NCBI RefSeq assembly: GCF_003390935.1
Contig: NZ_QNQZ01000001.1
Span: 682,001-746,000, forward strand
Reading direction: 5' to 3'
DNA: 64,000 nt
Source: Lewinella sp. IMCC34191
GTDB taxonomy: Bacteria > Bacteroidota > Bacteroidia > Chitinophagales > Saprospiraceae
Positions 57,638 through 64,000 of this stretch are shown here, piece after piece. The position numbers and the translations under genes are program-made. Numbering within the stretch: position 1 is the stretch's first letter; each line of letters begins with the position of its first letter. Under the pieces are notes generated by a model that searched no databases, was not told the DNA's origin, and saw only the letters and a list, made by a program, of their open reading frames with translations.

Positions 57638-57781
57638 TTAGGCGCGTTTATCCTTCGGACCCGTCATCTGTACCAGCGTCGCTTGACGATCATCCGCGAA
57701 TCGACCCAGGTCCGTATGCTGATTACCGGATAGACGTTGCAGTAAATAGGCGGCGGTAAAGCGAGGTGTTTGCGTTTTCAT
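57638..57781 (-). CDS. Possible 47-residue small protein
   Basis: A short open frame on the minus strand encoding MKTQTPRFTAAYLLQRLSG and so on, ending KDKRA. It is polar, basic and has no membrane segment. Its ATG at 57781 lies 18 bp after a good promoter (TTTG at 57832-57829, TATATTTA at 57807-57800, spacer 21). I do not recognise the protein. Without a homologue it remains a candidate, but the promoter placement and amphipathic AAYLLQRLSG stretch make it worth listing. Confidence 0.4.
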   Translation of the reverse strand: MKTQTPRFTAAYLLQRLSGNQHTDLGRFADDRQATLVQMTGPKDKRA

Positions 57782-57799
57782 GGCGTCATCATTGTGACG

Positions 57800-57832
57800 T
57801 AAATATACAAACTGTTTGTGTTATAAATCAAA
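57800..57832 (-). promoter_or_regulatory. Promoter for the 47-residue candidate gene
   Basis: On the minus strand TTTG (57832-57829), a 21-bp spacer and TATATTTA (57807-57800) fit the Bacteroidota -33/-7 promoter with one mismatch. The inverted repeat at 57815-57841 covers its upstream half, so binding there would control it. Confidence 0.5.
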
Positions 57833-57841
57833 TAACACAAA
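57815..57841. repeat. Perfect 10-bp inverted repeat over the promoter
   Basis: TTTGTGTTAT (57815-57824) and ATAACACAAA (57832-57841) are exact complements around a 7-bp spacer (aaatcaa). The spacing of about 17 bp centre to centre suits a dimeric regulator. It overlaps the -33 box of the minus-strand promoter. A second short dyad, CAAAC-T-GTTTG, adjoins it at 57808-57818. Confidence 0.65.
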
Positions 57842-58075
57842 ACATTTTATTCGCGTTTGCGATAAAAATTGGTGCCCATGTAAAAGTGTCTCCGCTGATT
57901 TACTTTCCTGTTAGGGATTCGGCTTATACCCTGCGCTCCGTCGCAAAAATTCGAATGAGCACCCTCGCCAAAATGGATTTAAGCATCGACAACCCGCACG
58001 GGGGGGAGTGGGTGCCAATAGGTAGGTACCCTAAATCCTTTAAACCGAACCGTGAAAAATAAAAAGGTAAAAGGA
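57842..58075. other. Gene-free stretch
   Basis: This is AT-rich next to the inverted repeat, then more GC-rich. Plus-strand open frames here are short and without a family. It may hold the 3' end of the type IX-sorted gene's transcript and upstream control for the small locus. I see no RNA gene. Confidence 0.3.
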
Positions 58076-59677
58076 TCAGAGCTTGACCAGCCGGGTAGTG
58101 TGGAGGGCTTTTCCCCCGCCCATCAGGTGCAGGATGTATACGCCGGAAGGGTAGCCGTCAGCTACATCCAGGTTACCCACCGGACGGGAGAGCCGCTGTT
58201 CGCTGACCAGGGTGCCGGTGGCGGTGTATATGCGAAGGCTGCCGGATTGGAAGTTCCCCAGGTTGTAATCCAGCCGGGCCGCGCCGGGGGCCGGGTTAGG
58301 GGCGAGGACCATGCTGATCGCTGCCTCTGCGGGCTGTGGTACGGACGTCGACAGCGAGGAACTCGGTAGGTCGATGGTTAGATCCATCGTAGAGCCGCTC
58401 ATCAGACCGACCATAACCGTATCGGACCGATAGCCCGGAGCATTAACCGCTACCCGATAAATTCCGGTTGTCGCAACACCGGTAGCAAACTGCCCCAGGG
58501 GGTCGGTCTGCGTCGCGTTGAGTTGGTCGGCCAAGATTTCGACCCCCGCGGCGTTGATGGGTTGGCCGGTGAGGCTGTCGGTGATGATGCCCCGTAGGCG
58601 GGCTGCGCGCCGGTAGGTTACATCGATAACGTACAAACCGGTGGACCGATCCGAAAGAAGTGTCAGCCCGCTGGGCAGAAAGGGGTACGCCCCCCAGTTT
58701 CCGTTAAAGCCACCGTCCGGCCCGGGCCAGGTATCGTAATTCGCAACTTCCACCAAATTCGTCGGATCACTGGCGTCGACCACCCGTAATCCGTCAGTGT
58801 AGTAGCTGATGGAGAGATAATCGTCGATGACGTGGACGTTGTGGGGGATAGTCTCCGTATTCAGGCTGGTAAGGGGCCGGAACTCATCGAGCAGCTGGAT
58901 GTCCGCCGGATCGGTGATGTCATAGGCGGCAACCGATGCGTTCTTTACTTCGTCGGTGGTGAAAAGCGTGAAGCCGGTGGCGTCCGTCCAGGCATTGTGG
59001 GTGAACTGATACGGAGTAAGTATGCGGCCTAACTCGGTGATATTATCGAGGTCGCGCGTATCGTAGATCGCCAATTCGCCCCGATAGAGTTCCGAGCCGT
59101 ACATGATGCCGTCCTGCACGTAGACGTCATGACTGTAAATTTCCGGACCCATTCCGACAACGGGCGGATGCCAGGGATCGGCATTAAGGTCGAAGATGAG
59201 CATGCCTCCATCGTTGATATTGCGGTCACCACCGGCGGTGAAGGCCAGCCCGCGCGCGGTATCGACGAAGATGTTGTGGGCCCGCAGAAAGGGGCGATTA
59301 AAGCCGGGAACGGTGTCCCGGACGTGGTTGACCGAAAATCCATTCGGTAAGTCACTCAGGTCGATGACCACCAGTCCGTCGTTGCGCTGGTCCGCCACCG
59401 CGTAGGCGTATTCTCCGTAGGTTTTGATGTCCCGCCACACGCTCTTTACGCCATTGGTCACGCCGATCAATTCGGGTGCATCGGGGTTGGCGAGGGAAAT
59501 GATCGCGATACCGGTATCCAGTCCCATTAGGGCGTACTCCGTCCCGTCGGGACTTACGTATCCCCAGACATCGTTGACCCCAACGCCAAAATCAAGATTC
59601 GACCGAAGTTCCGTGTTGAGCTGAGCCGCCGCCTGGAGCGAGCAGAGGAGAAGGAGGATCGGCAGATAGAATTTCAT
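58076..59677 (-). CDS. Choice-of-anchor-B family protein with T9SS sorting domain
   Basis: A 533-residue secreted protein. The signal is MKFYLPILLLLCSLQAAAQ. The N-terminal beta-propeller-like repeats (LVVIDLSDLPNG, LAIYDTRDLDN, LRVVDASDPTNL, LYVIDVTYR) are the LVIVD-type blades of choice-of-anchor-B proteins. A carboxypeptidase-regulatory-like domain follows (LRGIITDSLTGQPINAAGVEI). The last ~75 residues (APNPAPGAARLDYNL ... YPSGVYILHLMGG) are the type IX secretion type A sorting domain, removed on export to the surface. An exact -7 element TACCTTTG lies just upstream (59699-59692). Confidence 0.9.
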   Translation of the reverse strand: MKFYLPILLLLCSLQAAAQLNTELRSNLDFGVGVNDVWGYVSPDGTEYALMGLDTGIAIISLANPDAPELIGVTNGVKSVWRDIKTYGEYAYAVADQRNDGLVVIDLSDLPNGFSVNHVRDTVPGFNRPFLRAHNIFVDTARGLAFTAGGDRNINDGGMLIFDLNADPWHPPVVGMGPEIYSHDVYVQDGIMYGSELYRGELAIYDTRDLDNITELGRILTPYQFTHNAWTDATGFTLFTTDEVKNASVAAYDITDPADIQLLDEFRPLTSLNTETIPHNVHVIDDYLSISYYTDGLRVVDASDPTNLVEVANYDTWPGPDGGFNGNWGAYPFLPSGLTLLSDRSTGLYVIDVTYRRAARLRGIITDSLTGQPINAAGVEILADQLNATQTDPLGQFATGVATTGIYRVAVNAPGYRSDTVMVGLMSGSTMDLTIDLPSSSLSTSVPQPAEAAISMVLAPNPAPGAARLDYNLGNFQSGSLRIYTATGTLVSEQRLSRPVGNLDVADGYPSGVYILHLMGGGKALHTTRLVKL

Positions 59678-59691
59678 GGCAAAATTTGTCC

Positions 59692-59699
59692 CAAAGGTA
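59692..59699 (-). promoter_or_regulatory. Bacteroidota -7 element TACCTTTG
   Basis: The minus strand reads TACCTTTG 14 bp before the ATG at 59677, so the message would have a very short leader. No -33 TTTG is evident. It lets the T9SS-sorted gene be transcribed apart from the upstream lipoprotein. Confidence 0.5.
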
Positions 59700-59730
59700 A
59701 CCGCTGAGCAGGTCGGCAGGAACTACCTGC

Positions 59731-60285
59731 TTAGTCCGCTCGCCGATACACCACCGTTTCCGAGCTAACACCCAGGACCTGGAGTTCGAGTACGTCGTCC
59801 GTCAGACGGACGATCCCGTAGCAGTCGGTCTGGGCCGGTCCGGAGATGGTGAAGCATGGCTCTCCGGTACTCGTACCGCCGCTGCAGGCCTCCGGGCAGG
59901 CGCCGTGGAAGGTCATATCCTCCTCCACCAGCAGCTCACCCTGGTAGTACGTTTTGTAGTGGGTCGGCGTGAATTCAACGACCTCCTCGCTGTCGCTGGT
60001 ATTCGCCCAGCGCCCCGTCAGCATTTTTTGTGCGGCGAGCGCAGGTAGAGCAGTTTGTGCGGAAGCTCCCTTTGCCTGTTGCTCATCCGATTCCGGGTCA
60101 ATCACCATCCCGTAGGGCGTTGGCGAACCCGCCGGCTGCGCGGCGGCCAGGCTATCGGCCGCGGCCGTCTCCGCCGGCGATGCCGCCACCGGATAGATGT
60201 CGTCGCCGGACATATCTTCTATGGGCATATCCGAGACACAAGCGGCCAGCAGAAAACAACAGCAAAGCAAGGTCAGGTAGCGCAT
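59731..60285 (-). CDS. Lipoprotein with a small C-terminal beta domain
   Basis: A 184-residue lipoprotein. The start at 60285 is chosen for its lipobox (MRYLTLLCCCFLLAAC, Cys16). An Ala/Pro-rich linker is followed by a compact domain (MLTGRWANTSDSEEVVEFT ... YRRAD) containing four cysteines (CPEAC, PCF, DCYG), resembling lipocalin-like folds. No family is certain. It follows coaE by 19 bp. Confidence 0.7.
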   Translation of the reverse strand: MRYLTLLCCCFLLAACVSDMPIEDMSGDDIYPVAASPAETAAADSLAAAQPAGSPTPYGMVIDPESDEQQAKGASAQTALPALAAQKMLTGRWANTSDSEEVVEFTPTHYKTYYQGELLVEEDMTFHGACPEACSGGTSTGEPCFTISGPAQTDCYGIVRLTDDVLELQVLGVSSETVVYRRAD

Positions 60286-60304
60286 CTCGATGGTTTGGTT
60301 CCCG

Positions 60305-60919
60305 TCAAACACCGACGGGTGGACTTTGGTGCGCTCGCTGGCGTAGTTGCCGGTCGATGCGCAGAATTTGCGGAAGCAGTAAGGCCTTACCATCGTTGTG
60401 GATCAGGAAATCAGCCGCCGCTTCCTTACGCTCATCCGACCACTGCTTATCCGCCCGCGCGGCGAAGGCGGCTTCGTCAATGCCGTCGCGTTGGCGGACC
60501 CGTTCGAGGCGGGTGGGGTAGGGGCAGGCCACGACAATCACCGCGTCGTAGGCTTCTCCGCTACCGATCTCATAGATGATGGCCGCCTCGTGCAGGCTAT
60601 ATGGGGCCGTCTGCCGGTGATGCCAGGCGCGGGCGTCCTCGGCCACTACGGGATGAACGTAGCTATTCAAGCGTTGGAGGGCCGCCGGATCGTTGAAAAC
60701 GCGTTGGGCGAGGTAGGCCCGGTCGAGTTGCCCCGCGGACGTGTAGCTTTCCTGGCCGAAGTCCGCCACGATGGCCCCTTTCAGATCCGGATGTTCGACC
60801 ATCAGTTCCTTGGCGCGCGCGTCCGCGTAGTAGACCGGAACGCCCAGTCGTTCGAAATCGCGACACACGGTCGTCTTACCCGCACCGATGTTTCCCGTAA
60901 TGCCGATACTGAGCACCAT
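60305..60919 (-). CDS. coaE: Dephospho-CoA kinase
   Basis: A 204-residue P-loop kinase with ITGNIGAGKTT (6-16) and the family phrases DFGQESYTSAGQLDRAYLAQRVF and YVHPVV. It phosphorylates dephospho-CoA in the last step of coenzyme A synthesis. It lies 17 bp after the SulP gene and 19 bp before the lipoprotein gene on the minus strand. Confidence 0.95.
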   Translation of the reverse strand: MVLSIGITGNIGAGKTTVCRDFERLGVPVYYADARAKELMVEHPDLKGAIVADFGQESYTSAGQLDRAYLAQRVFNDPAALQRLNSYVHPVVAEDARAWHHRQTAPYSLHEAAIIYEIGSGEAYDAVIVVACPYPTRLERVRQRDGIDEAAFAARADKQWSDERKEAAADFLIHNDGKALLLPQILRIDRQLRQRAHQSPPVGV

Positions 60920-60936
60920 AGCGGGCGAAGGTACCG

Positions 60937-62472
60937 CTAGAAAGACTGATCGACGGCCACTTTATACGTCGGGTCATCCACGACATTCACCTCGATGATG
61001 GCGCCGGCCTTGTCGAGCAGGCGGCGACAATCCTTGCTGAGGTGCTTCAGGTGGACTTTCTTCCCCACCTTATTGTAGCGCTCGGTTAGCTTGTTCAGCG
61101 CCTCAATGGCGGACATATCCACCACCCGGCTTTCTTCGAAGTTGATGACGATCTCGTCCGGGTCGTTCAGCACGTCGAATTTCTCGTTGAAGACGGCCAC
61201 CGAACCGAAGAACAGGGGACCGTAGATCTCATAGTGTTTCACCCCGTGCTCATCGATCCGTTTACGGGCCCGGATGCGCTTGGCACTTTCCCAGGCAAAG
61301 CGGAGCGCCGCGATGATGACGCCGACGATAACGGCAAGGGCCAAATTGTGCAGGAAGATGGTGACCAGGGTTACGAGTACCATCACCAGCAGGTCTGATT
61401 TGGGCATTTTGCCGAAGGTGCGCAGACTGGCCCATTCGAAGGTACCAACCGCGACCATGATCATCAGGCCGGTCAGCGCGGCCATGGGGACGAGCTCGAT
61501 CAGGCTGCTGCCAAACATGATAAAGACCAAGAGCATAACGGCGGCCACGATGCCGGACAGGCGGGCACGGGCGCCGGCACTGATGTTGATGAGGCTCTGG
61601 CCGAGCATCGCGCAACCGCCCATGCCGGAGAGAAAGCCCGAAAGGATGTTGGCGGCGCCCTGGGCAACCGCTTCCTTATTGCCGCGTCCACGCGTCTCGG
61701 TGATTTCGTCGATGATATTCAGGGTCAGCAGACTCTCGATCAGGCCCACGCCGGCTACCACCAGCGCATAGGGCGTGATGATCTGTAGCGTTTCGAAGGT
61801 AAAGGGAACCGCGGGGATGTGGAAGGGCGGGAAACCGCCGGAGATGCTGGCCATGTCGCCAACCGTCTTGGTATCGATCCCGAAGGCCCATACAATCCCG
61901 AATACGGCGAGGATGGATACCAGCGACGCCGGCACCGCCTTGGTTAGTTTAGGCAGCCCCCAGATGATTAGCATGGTCACCAGCACGAGGCCCCCAAACA
62001 GGTATAGGGACTGCCCGGAGAGCCAGTCGCCGGTGGCCGGATTGCGGAACTGATCCAGCTGCGACATAAAAATGATGATCGCCAAACCGTTCACGAAGCC
62101 GAAGATGGCGGGGTGGGGAACCAGGCGCATCAGTTTACCCAGTCGCAGCACGCCCGCCGCTACCTGGAACAGGCCGGCCAGAACGACCGTGGCGAAAATG
62201 TATTCGATACCGTGCGACTGCGCCAGCGACACGATTACCACGGCAACGGCACCCGTGGCACCGCTGATCATCCCGGGGCGACCGCCGAAGATGGCCGTTA
62301 CAATACCCATCACGAAGGCGGCATAGAGGCCGGTGAGCGGCGGCAGACCGGCCAAAAAGGCAAAGGCAACCGCCTCGGGAACGAGCGCTAAAGCTACCGT
62401 CAACCCGGAAAGGATCTCGATCTTGTAATCGACCTTCTGGTTGAAATCAAATAAGTTAATATATCTTTCCAT
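60937..62472 (-). CDS. SulP-family anion transporter with STAS domain
   Basis: A 511-residue transporter. The membrane part begins FDFNQKVDYKIEILSGLTVALALVPEAVAFAFLAG and has GMISGATGAVAVV and SGFLSGMGGCAMLGQSLIN. The C-terminal STAS domain has VINFEESRVVDMSAIEALNKL. It likely carries sulfate or bicarbonate with a counter-ion. The ATG at 62472 is preferred over a GTG at 62496, since family members begin near FDF. An exact -7 element (62569-62562) lies upstream. It heads an operon with coaE. Confidence 0.93.
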   Translation of the reverse strand: MERYINLFDFNQKVDYKIEILSGLTVALALVPEAVAFAFLAGLPPLTGLYAAFVMGIVTAIFGGRPGMISGATGAVAVVIVSLAQSHGIEYIFATVVLAGLFQVAAGVLRLGKLMRLVPHPAIFGFVNGLAIIIFMSQLDQFRNPATGDWLSGQSLYLFGGLVLVTMLIIWGLPKLTKAVPASLVSILAVFGIVWAFGIDTKTVGDMASISGGFPPFHIPAVPFTFETLQIITPYALVVAGVGLIESLLTLNIIDEITETRGRGNKEAVAQGAANILSGFLSGMGGCAMLGQSLINISAGARARLSGIVAAVMLLVFIMFGSSLIELVPMAALTGLMIMVAVGTFEWASLRTFGKMPKSDLLVMVLVTLVTIFLHNLALAVIVGVIIAALRFAWESAKRIRARKRIDEHGVKHYEIYGPLFFGSVAVFNEKFDVLNDPDEIVINFEESRVVDMSAIEALNKLTERYNKVGKKVHLKHLSKDCRRLLDKAGAIIEVNVVDDPTYKVAVDQSF

Positions 62473-62561
62473 CTGAATAACGGTAGTGTTAGCCACTATT
62501 CGCTAGTGACGCCAGTAGGTATGTATGCTATCGATCGACTGCTCCCCTCCGATTGAAGCCG

Positions 62562-62569
62562 CAAAGGTA
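62562..62569 (-). promoter_or_regulatory. Bacteroidota -7 element TACCTTTG
   Basis: The minus strand reads TACCTTTG, exact to TAnnTTTG, about 90 bp before the SulP ATG at 62472. It lies in the 197-bp gap between the divergent SulP and ferredoxin genes. Confidence 0.5.
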
Positions 62570-62669
62570 CGGAAATTCGTTGACCCTTAAAACCCCATAC
62601 CGCCGACAAAGGGAACGTATTCCTGACGGGCCTGCTTATCTTCGCCGTCCCAAAAAACTAGTCTAATTG

Positions 62670-63005
62670 ATGCCAGAGCCCGGAAACATCGTCATTACGG
62701 TCGTCGACCGCCACGGAGAAGCCCACGAACTGGAGGCGCCGACGGATATGAACATGAACGTCATGGAAGTCTGCAAAGCGTACGAACTACCCGTAAAGGG
62801 TACCTGCGGCGGCATGGCGCTGTGCAGTACCTGCCACTGCTATATCCTGTCGGAAACCGACCTACCGGATATGAAGGACGACGAGGAAGATATGCTCGAC
62901 CAGGCGTTCTTCGTAGAAGATAATTCCCGCTTGGGTTGCCAGCTCCGCATCACGGATGAACTGGACGGTCTGCGCATCCAGCTGGCGCCCGAAGCGGAAG
63001 AATAA
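62670..63005 (+). CDS. 2Fe-2S ferredoxin (adrenodoxin type)
   Basis: A 111-residue ferredoxin with ligands Cys46, Cys52, Cys55 and Cys90 (C-x5-C-x2-C-x34-C) in GTCGGMALCSTCHC and RLGCQLR. That is the vertebrate/ISC adrenodoxin-type spacing. It passes single electrons in iron-sulfur or hydroxylation pathways. The ATG at 62670 is used; a TTG lies directly before it. A -7-like TATCTTCG is upstream at 62637-62644. The initiator tRNA follows. Confidence 0.92.
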   Translation: MPEPGNIVITVVDRHGEAHELEAPTDMNMNVMEVCKAYELPVKGTCGGMALCSTCHCYILSETDLPDMKDDEEDMLDQAFFVEDNSRLGCQLRITDELDGLRIQLAPEAEE

Positions 63006-63026
63006 TTGAGAATTCTTTCGCAAACT

Positions 63027-63056
63027 TTTGCGGTTACGATATTGTATGTATATTTG
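63027..63056 (+). promoter_or_regulatory. Promoter of the initiator tRNA
   Basis: TTTG (63027-63030), an 18-bp spacer and TATATTTG (63049-63056, exact TAnnTTTG) form a full Bacteroidota promoter. It lies 37 bp before the tRNA. A small hairpin, CGTTAC and GTAACG at 63062-63077, sits in the leader. Confidence 0.7.
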
Positions 63057-63093
63057 CAGCCCGTTACGATGGTAACGTGGTAAAAATTAACAC

Positions 63094-63166
<73 letters not shown>

Positions 63167-63171
63167 CAATG

Positions 63172-63210
63172 AGAAAGCCGCCACTGACGAAAGTCGGTGG
63201 CGGCTTTTCT
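63172..63210. terminator. Terminator after the tRNA, usable in both directions
   Basis: A stem of GCCGCCACTGAC with GTCGGTGGCGGC (one G-T) has a GAAA loop, with AGAAA before it and TTTTCT after. It ends the tRNA transcript on the plus strand and lies 19 bp beyond the stop of the convergent AsmA-like gene. Confidence 0.85.
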
Positions 63211-63228
63211 ATTTGGTGGCTATTCCTT

Positions 63229-64000
63229 TTAGCCGCCGTTCTTGTTCCGCTTGAAGGGATTGAATTTTTCCAGCTTCGCCTTTACATCCTCGACGGCTTC
63301 CTTCCCAAGGTTGGGTATGTCCAGGCTGTCCGCGATCGTAGTGGTCGAGTCGTTGAGTCCTAATGCGCCGCGCACCCGTTCGGCGGCCGCATCTTCCAAT
63401 CGTTTGGCCTGTTCGGCGGCGGCACGTTCAAGCGTATCCCGGAATACTTCCGCGCGCTGCTCGGCAACCTGGCGGGCGGAATCAACCCGGCTGCGAACCT
63501 CTTCCTCGGCCCGGTCCTGCAAAGCGCCGGCTATCGCTCCGGTCGTACTCTGCGAAGATCCGGAACCGGTACCCAGGAGATTGATACCCGTTTTCGGATC
63601 GGAGATGGAGCCGGTTAGGGCGATATCGAGATTCAGTGTATCCCCGGGAGAAATATTCAACCCGAGCTTCTTAGCCTGGCTGCCCAGATTTTCCAGGGCC
63701 GAAAGCGCCGCGCCACCGATGATATTACCTTCCACCAAATCGCGCGGAATGGCCGCGCGAATGCGGTAGTCCATATCCGTATTGAGCCCGTGCGAACCGG
63801 CTACGGTCATGCCGATACCGGCCAGCGCGAAATCAAAAGGCTCGACGGTGACCATGCCGTCCTTAATTTCAAAGGCTGCGATGATGTTTTTAAGCGTCGC
63901 GCTTTCGCGTAATTCCTTGACGTTAAGCGCCCGACCGATCACCTGTAGCGGTTTGAAGGAGGCAATTCGTGCCTCGGCCGTACGCAGCAGTCCCTGCGCG
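63229..64000 (-). CDS. AsmA-like protein, C-terminal part
   Basis: The last 257 codons of a minus-strand gene that runs off the right edge. Visible features are ARIASFKPLQVIGRALNVKEL, IAAFEIKDGMVTVEPFDFALAGIGMTVAG and MDYRIRAAIPRDL, the AsmA C-terminal region found in large Bacteroidota envelope proteins. It is followed by a long charged helical tail (RAEEEVRSRVDSARQVAEQR). AsmA-like proteins bridge membranes for lipid transfer. The start and most of the protein are outside the window. Confidence 0.8.
   Translation of the reverse strand, partial: AQGLLRTAEARIASFKPLQVIGRALNVKELRESATLKNIIAAFEIKDGMVTVEPFDFALAGIGMTVAGSHGLNTDMDYRIRAAIPRDLVEGNIIGGAALSALENLGSQAKKLGLNISPGDTLNLDIALTGSISDPKTGINLLGTGSGSSQSTTGAIAGALQDRAEEEVRSRVDSARQVAEQRAEVFRDTLERAAAEQAKRLEDAAAERVRGALGLNDSTTTIADSLDIPNLGKEAVEDVKAKLEKFNPFKRNKNGG

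Noticed and set aside
57766..58062. 98-codon plus-strand frame in the sparse region
   Set aside because: It overlaps the promoter and inverted repeat, starts inside the opposing 47-codon frame and has no family features.

Overview
The window reads as chromosomal DNA of a Bacteroidota bacterium, most likely a Lewinella/Saprospiria-type marine or soil heterotroph. The lineage is inferred from several things: Bacteroidota-style -7 elements (TAnnTTTG) instead of Shine-Dalgarno-led starts; FecI/FecR/TonB-receptor, DUF4249, DUF3098, DUF2027-Smr, DUF4173 and type IX secretion-sorted proteins; many lipoproteins; and an initiator tRNA of the type seen in this phylum. The DNA is moderately GC-rich and densely coded. 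No prophage, insertion sequence, CRISPR array or obvious foreign island is visible.

Layout. 1-5020: the 5' end of clpC (minus), a LysM/double-psi-barrel cell-wall protein and smc. 5076-10605: a minus-strand four-gene operon made of a MoxR AAA+ ATPase, a VWA protein with a HExxH metallopeptidase-like head, a helical-repeat protein and a PYROXD2-like flavoprotein. 10699-13191: a small membrane protein, a winged-helix regulator and a DUF4173 membrane protein, with the same 14-bp palindrome sitting on two of the start codons. 13198-20483: NmrA-like reductase, RtcB ligase, M1 peptidase, GT4 glycosyltransferase and glpK. 20480-22356: truB, uppP and DUF3098. 22460-24025: a secreted amidohydrolase. 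24028-31196: a minus operon of lytic transglycosylase, GH3-type acyl-amido synthetase homologue, GH3 beta-glucosidase and zinc metalloprotease lipoprotein.

31385-35710: an ECF sigma factor with an RskA-like anti-sigma factor, then dnaG and an RDD membrane protein. 35716-40930: DUF4249 lipoprotein, TonB-dependent receptor, FecR and FecI-like sigma, a cell-surface signalling and uptake locus without a SusD partner. 41091-46805: AGCS amino-acid symporter, a lipoprotein, a CopA-type P-ATPase and an overlapping radical SAM gene. 46875-57585: a secreted protein of unknown family, OmpA lipoprotein, DUF2027-Smr, methyltransferase, sterol-desaturase-like hydroxylase, DUF2059, GDPD and GH113 lipoproteins, a polytopic membrane protein and an M24 peptidase. 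57586-58075 holds a possible 47-residue gene with a good promoter and a 10-bp inverted repeat. 58076-64000: a T9SS-sorted choice-of-anchor-B protein, a lipoprotein, coaE, a SulP transporter, a 2Fe-2S ferredoxin, the initiator tRNA and the end of an AsmA-like gene.

The strongest candidates for undescribed biology are the MoxR/VWA-HExxH/helical-repeat/flavoprotein operon (5076-10605), the twin start-codon palindromes next to a winged-helix regulator (10711-10724 and 11755-11768), and the small divergently controlled locus at 57638-57841. All names come from motif reading alone; no database search was run.
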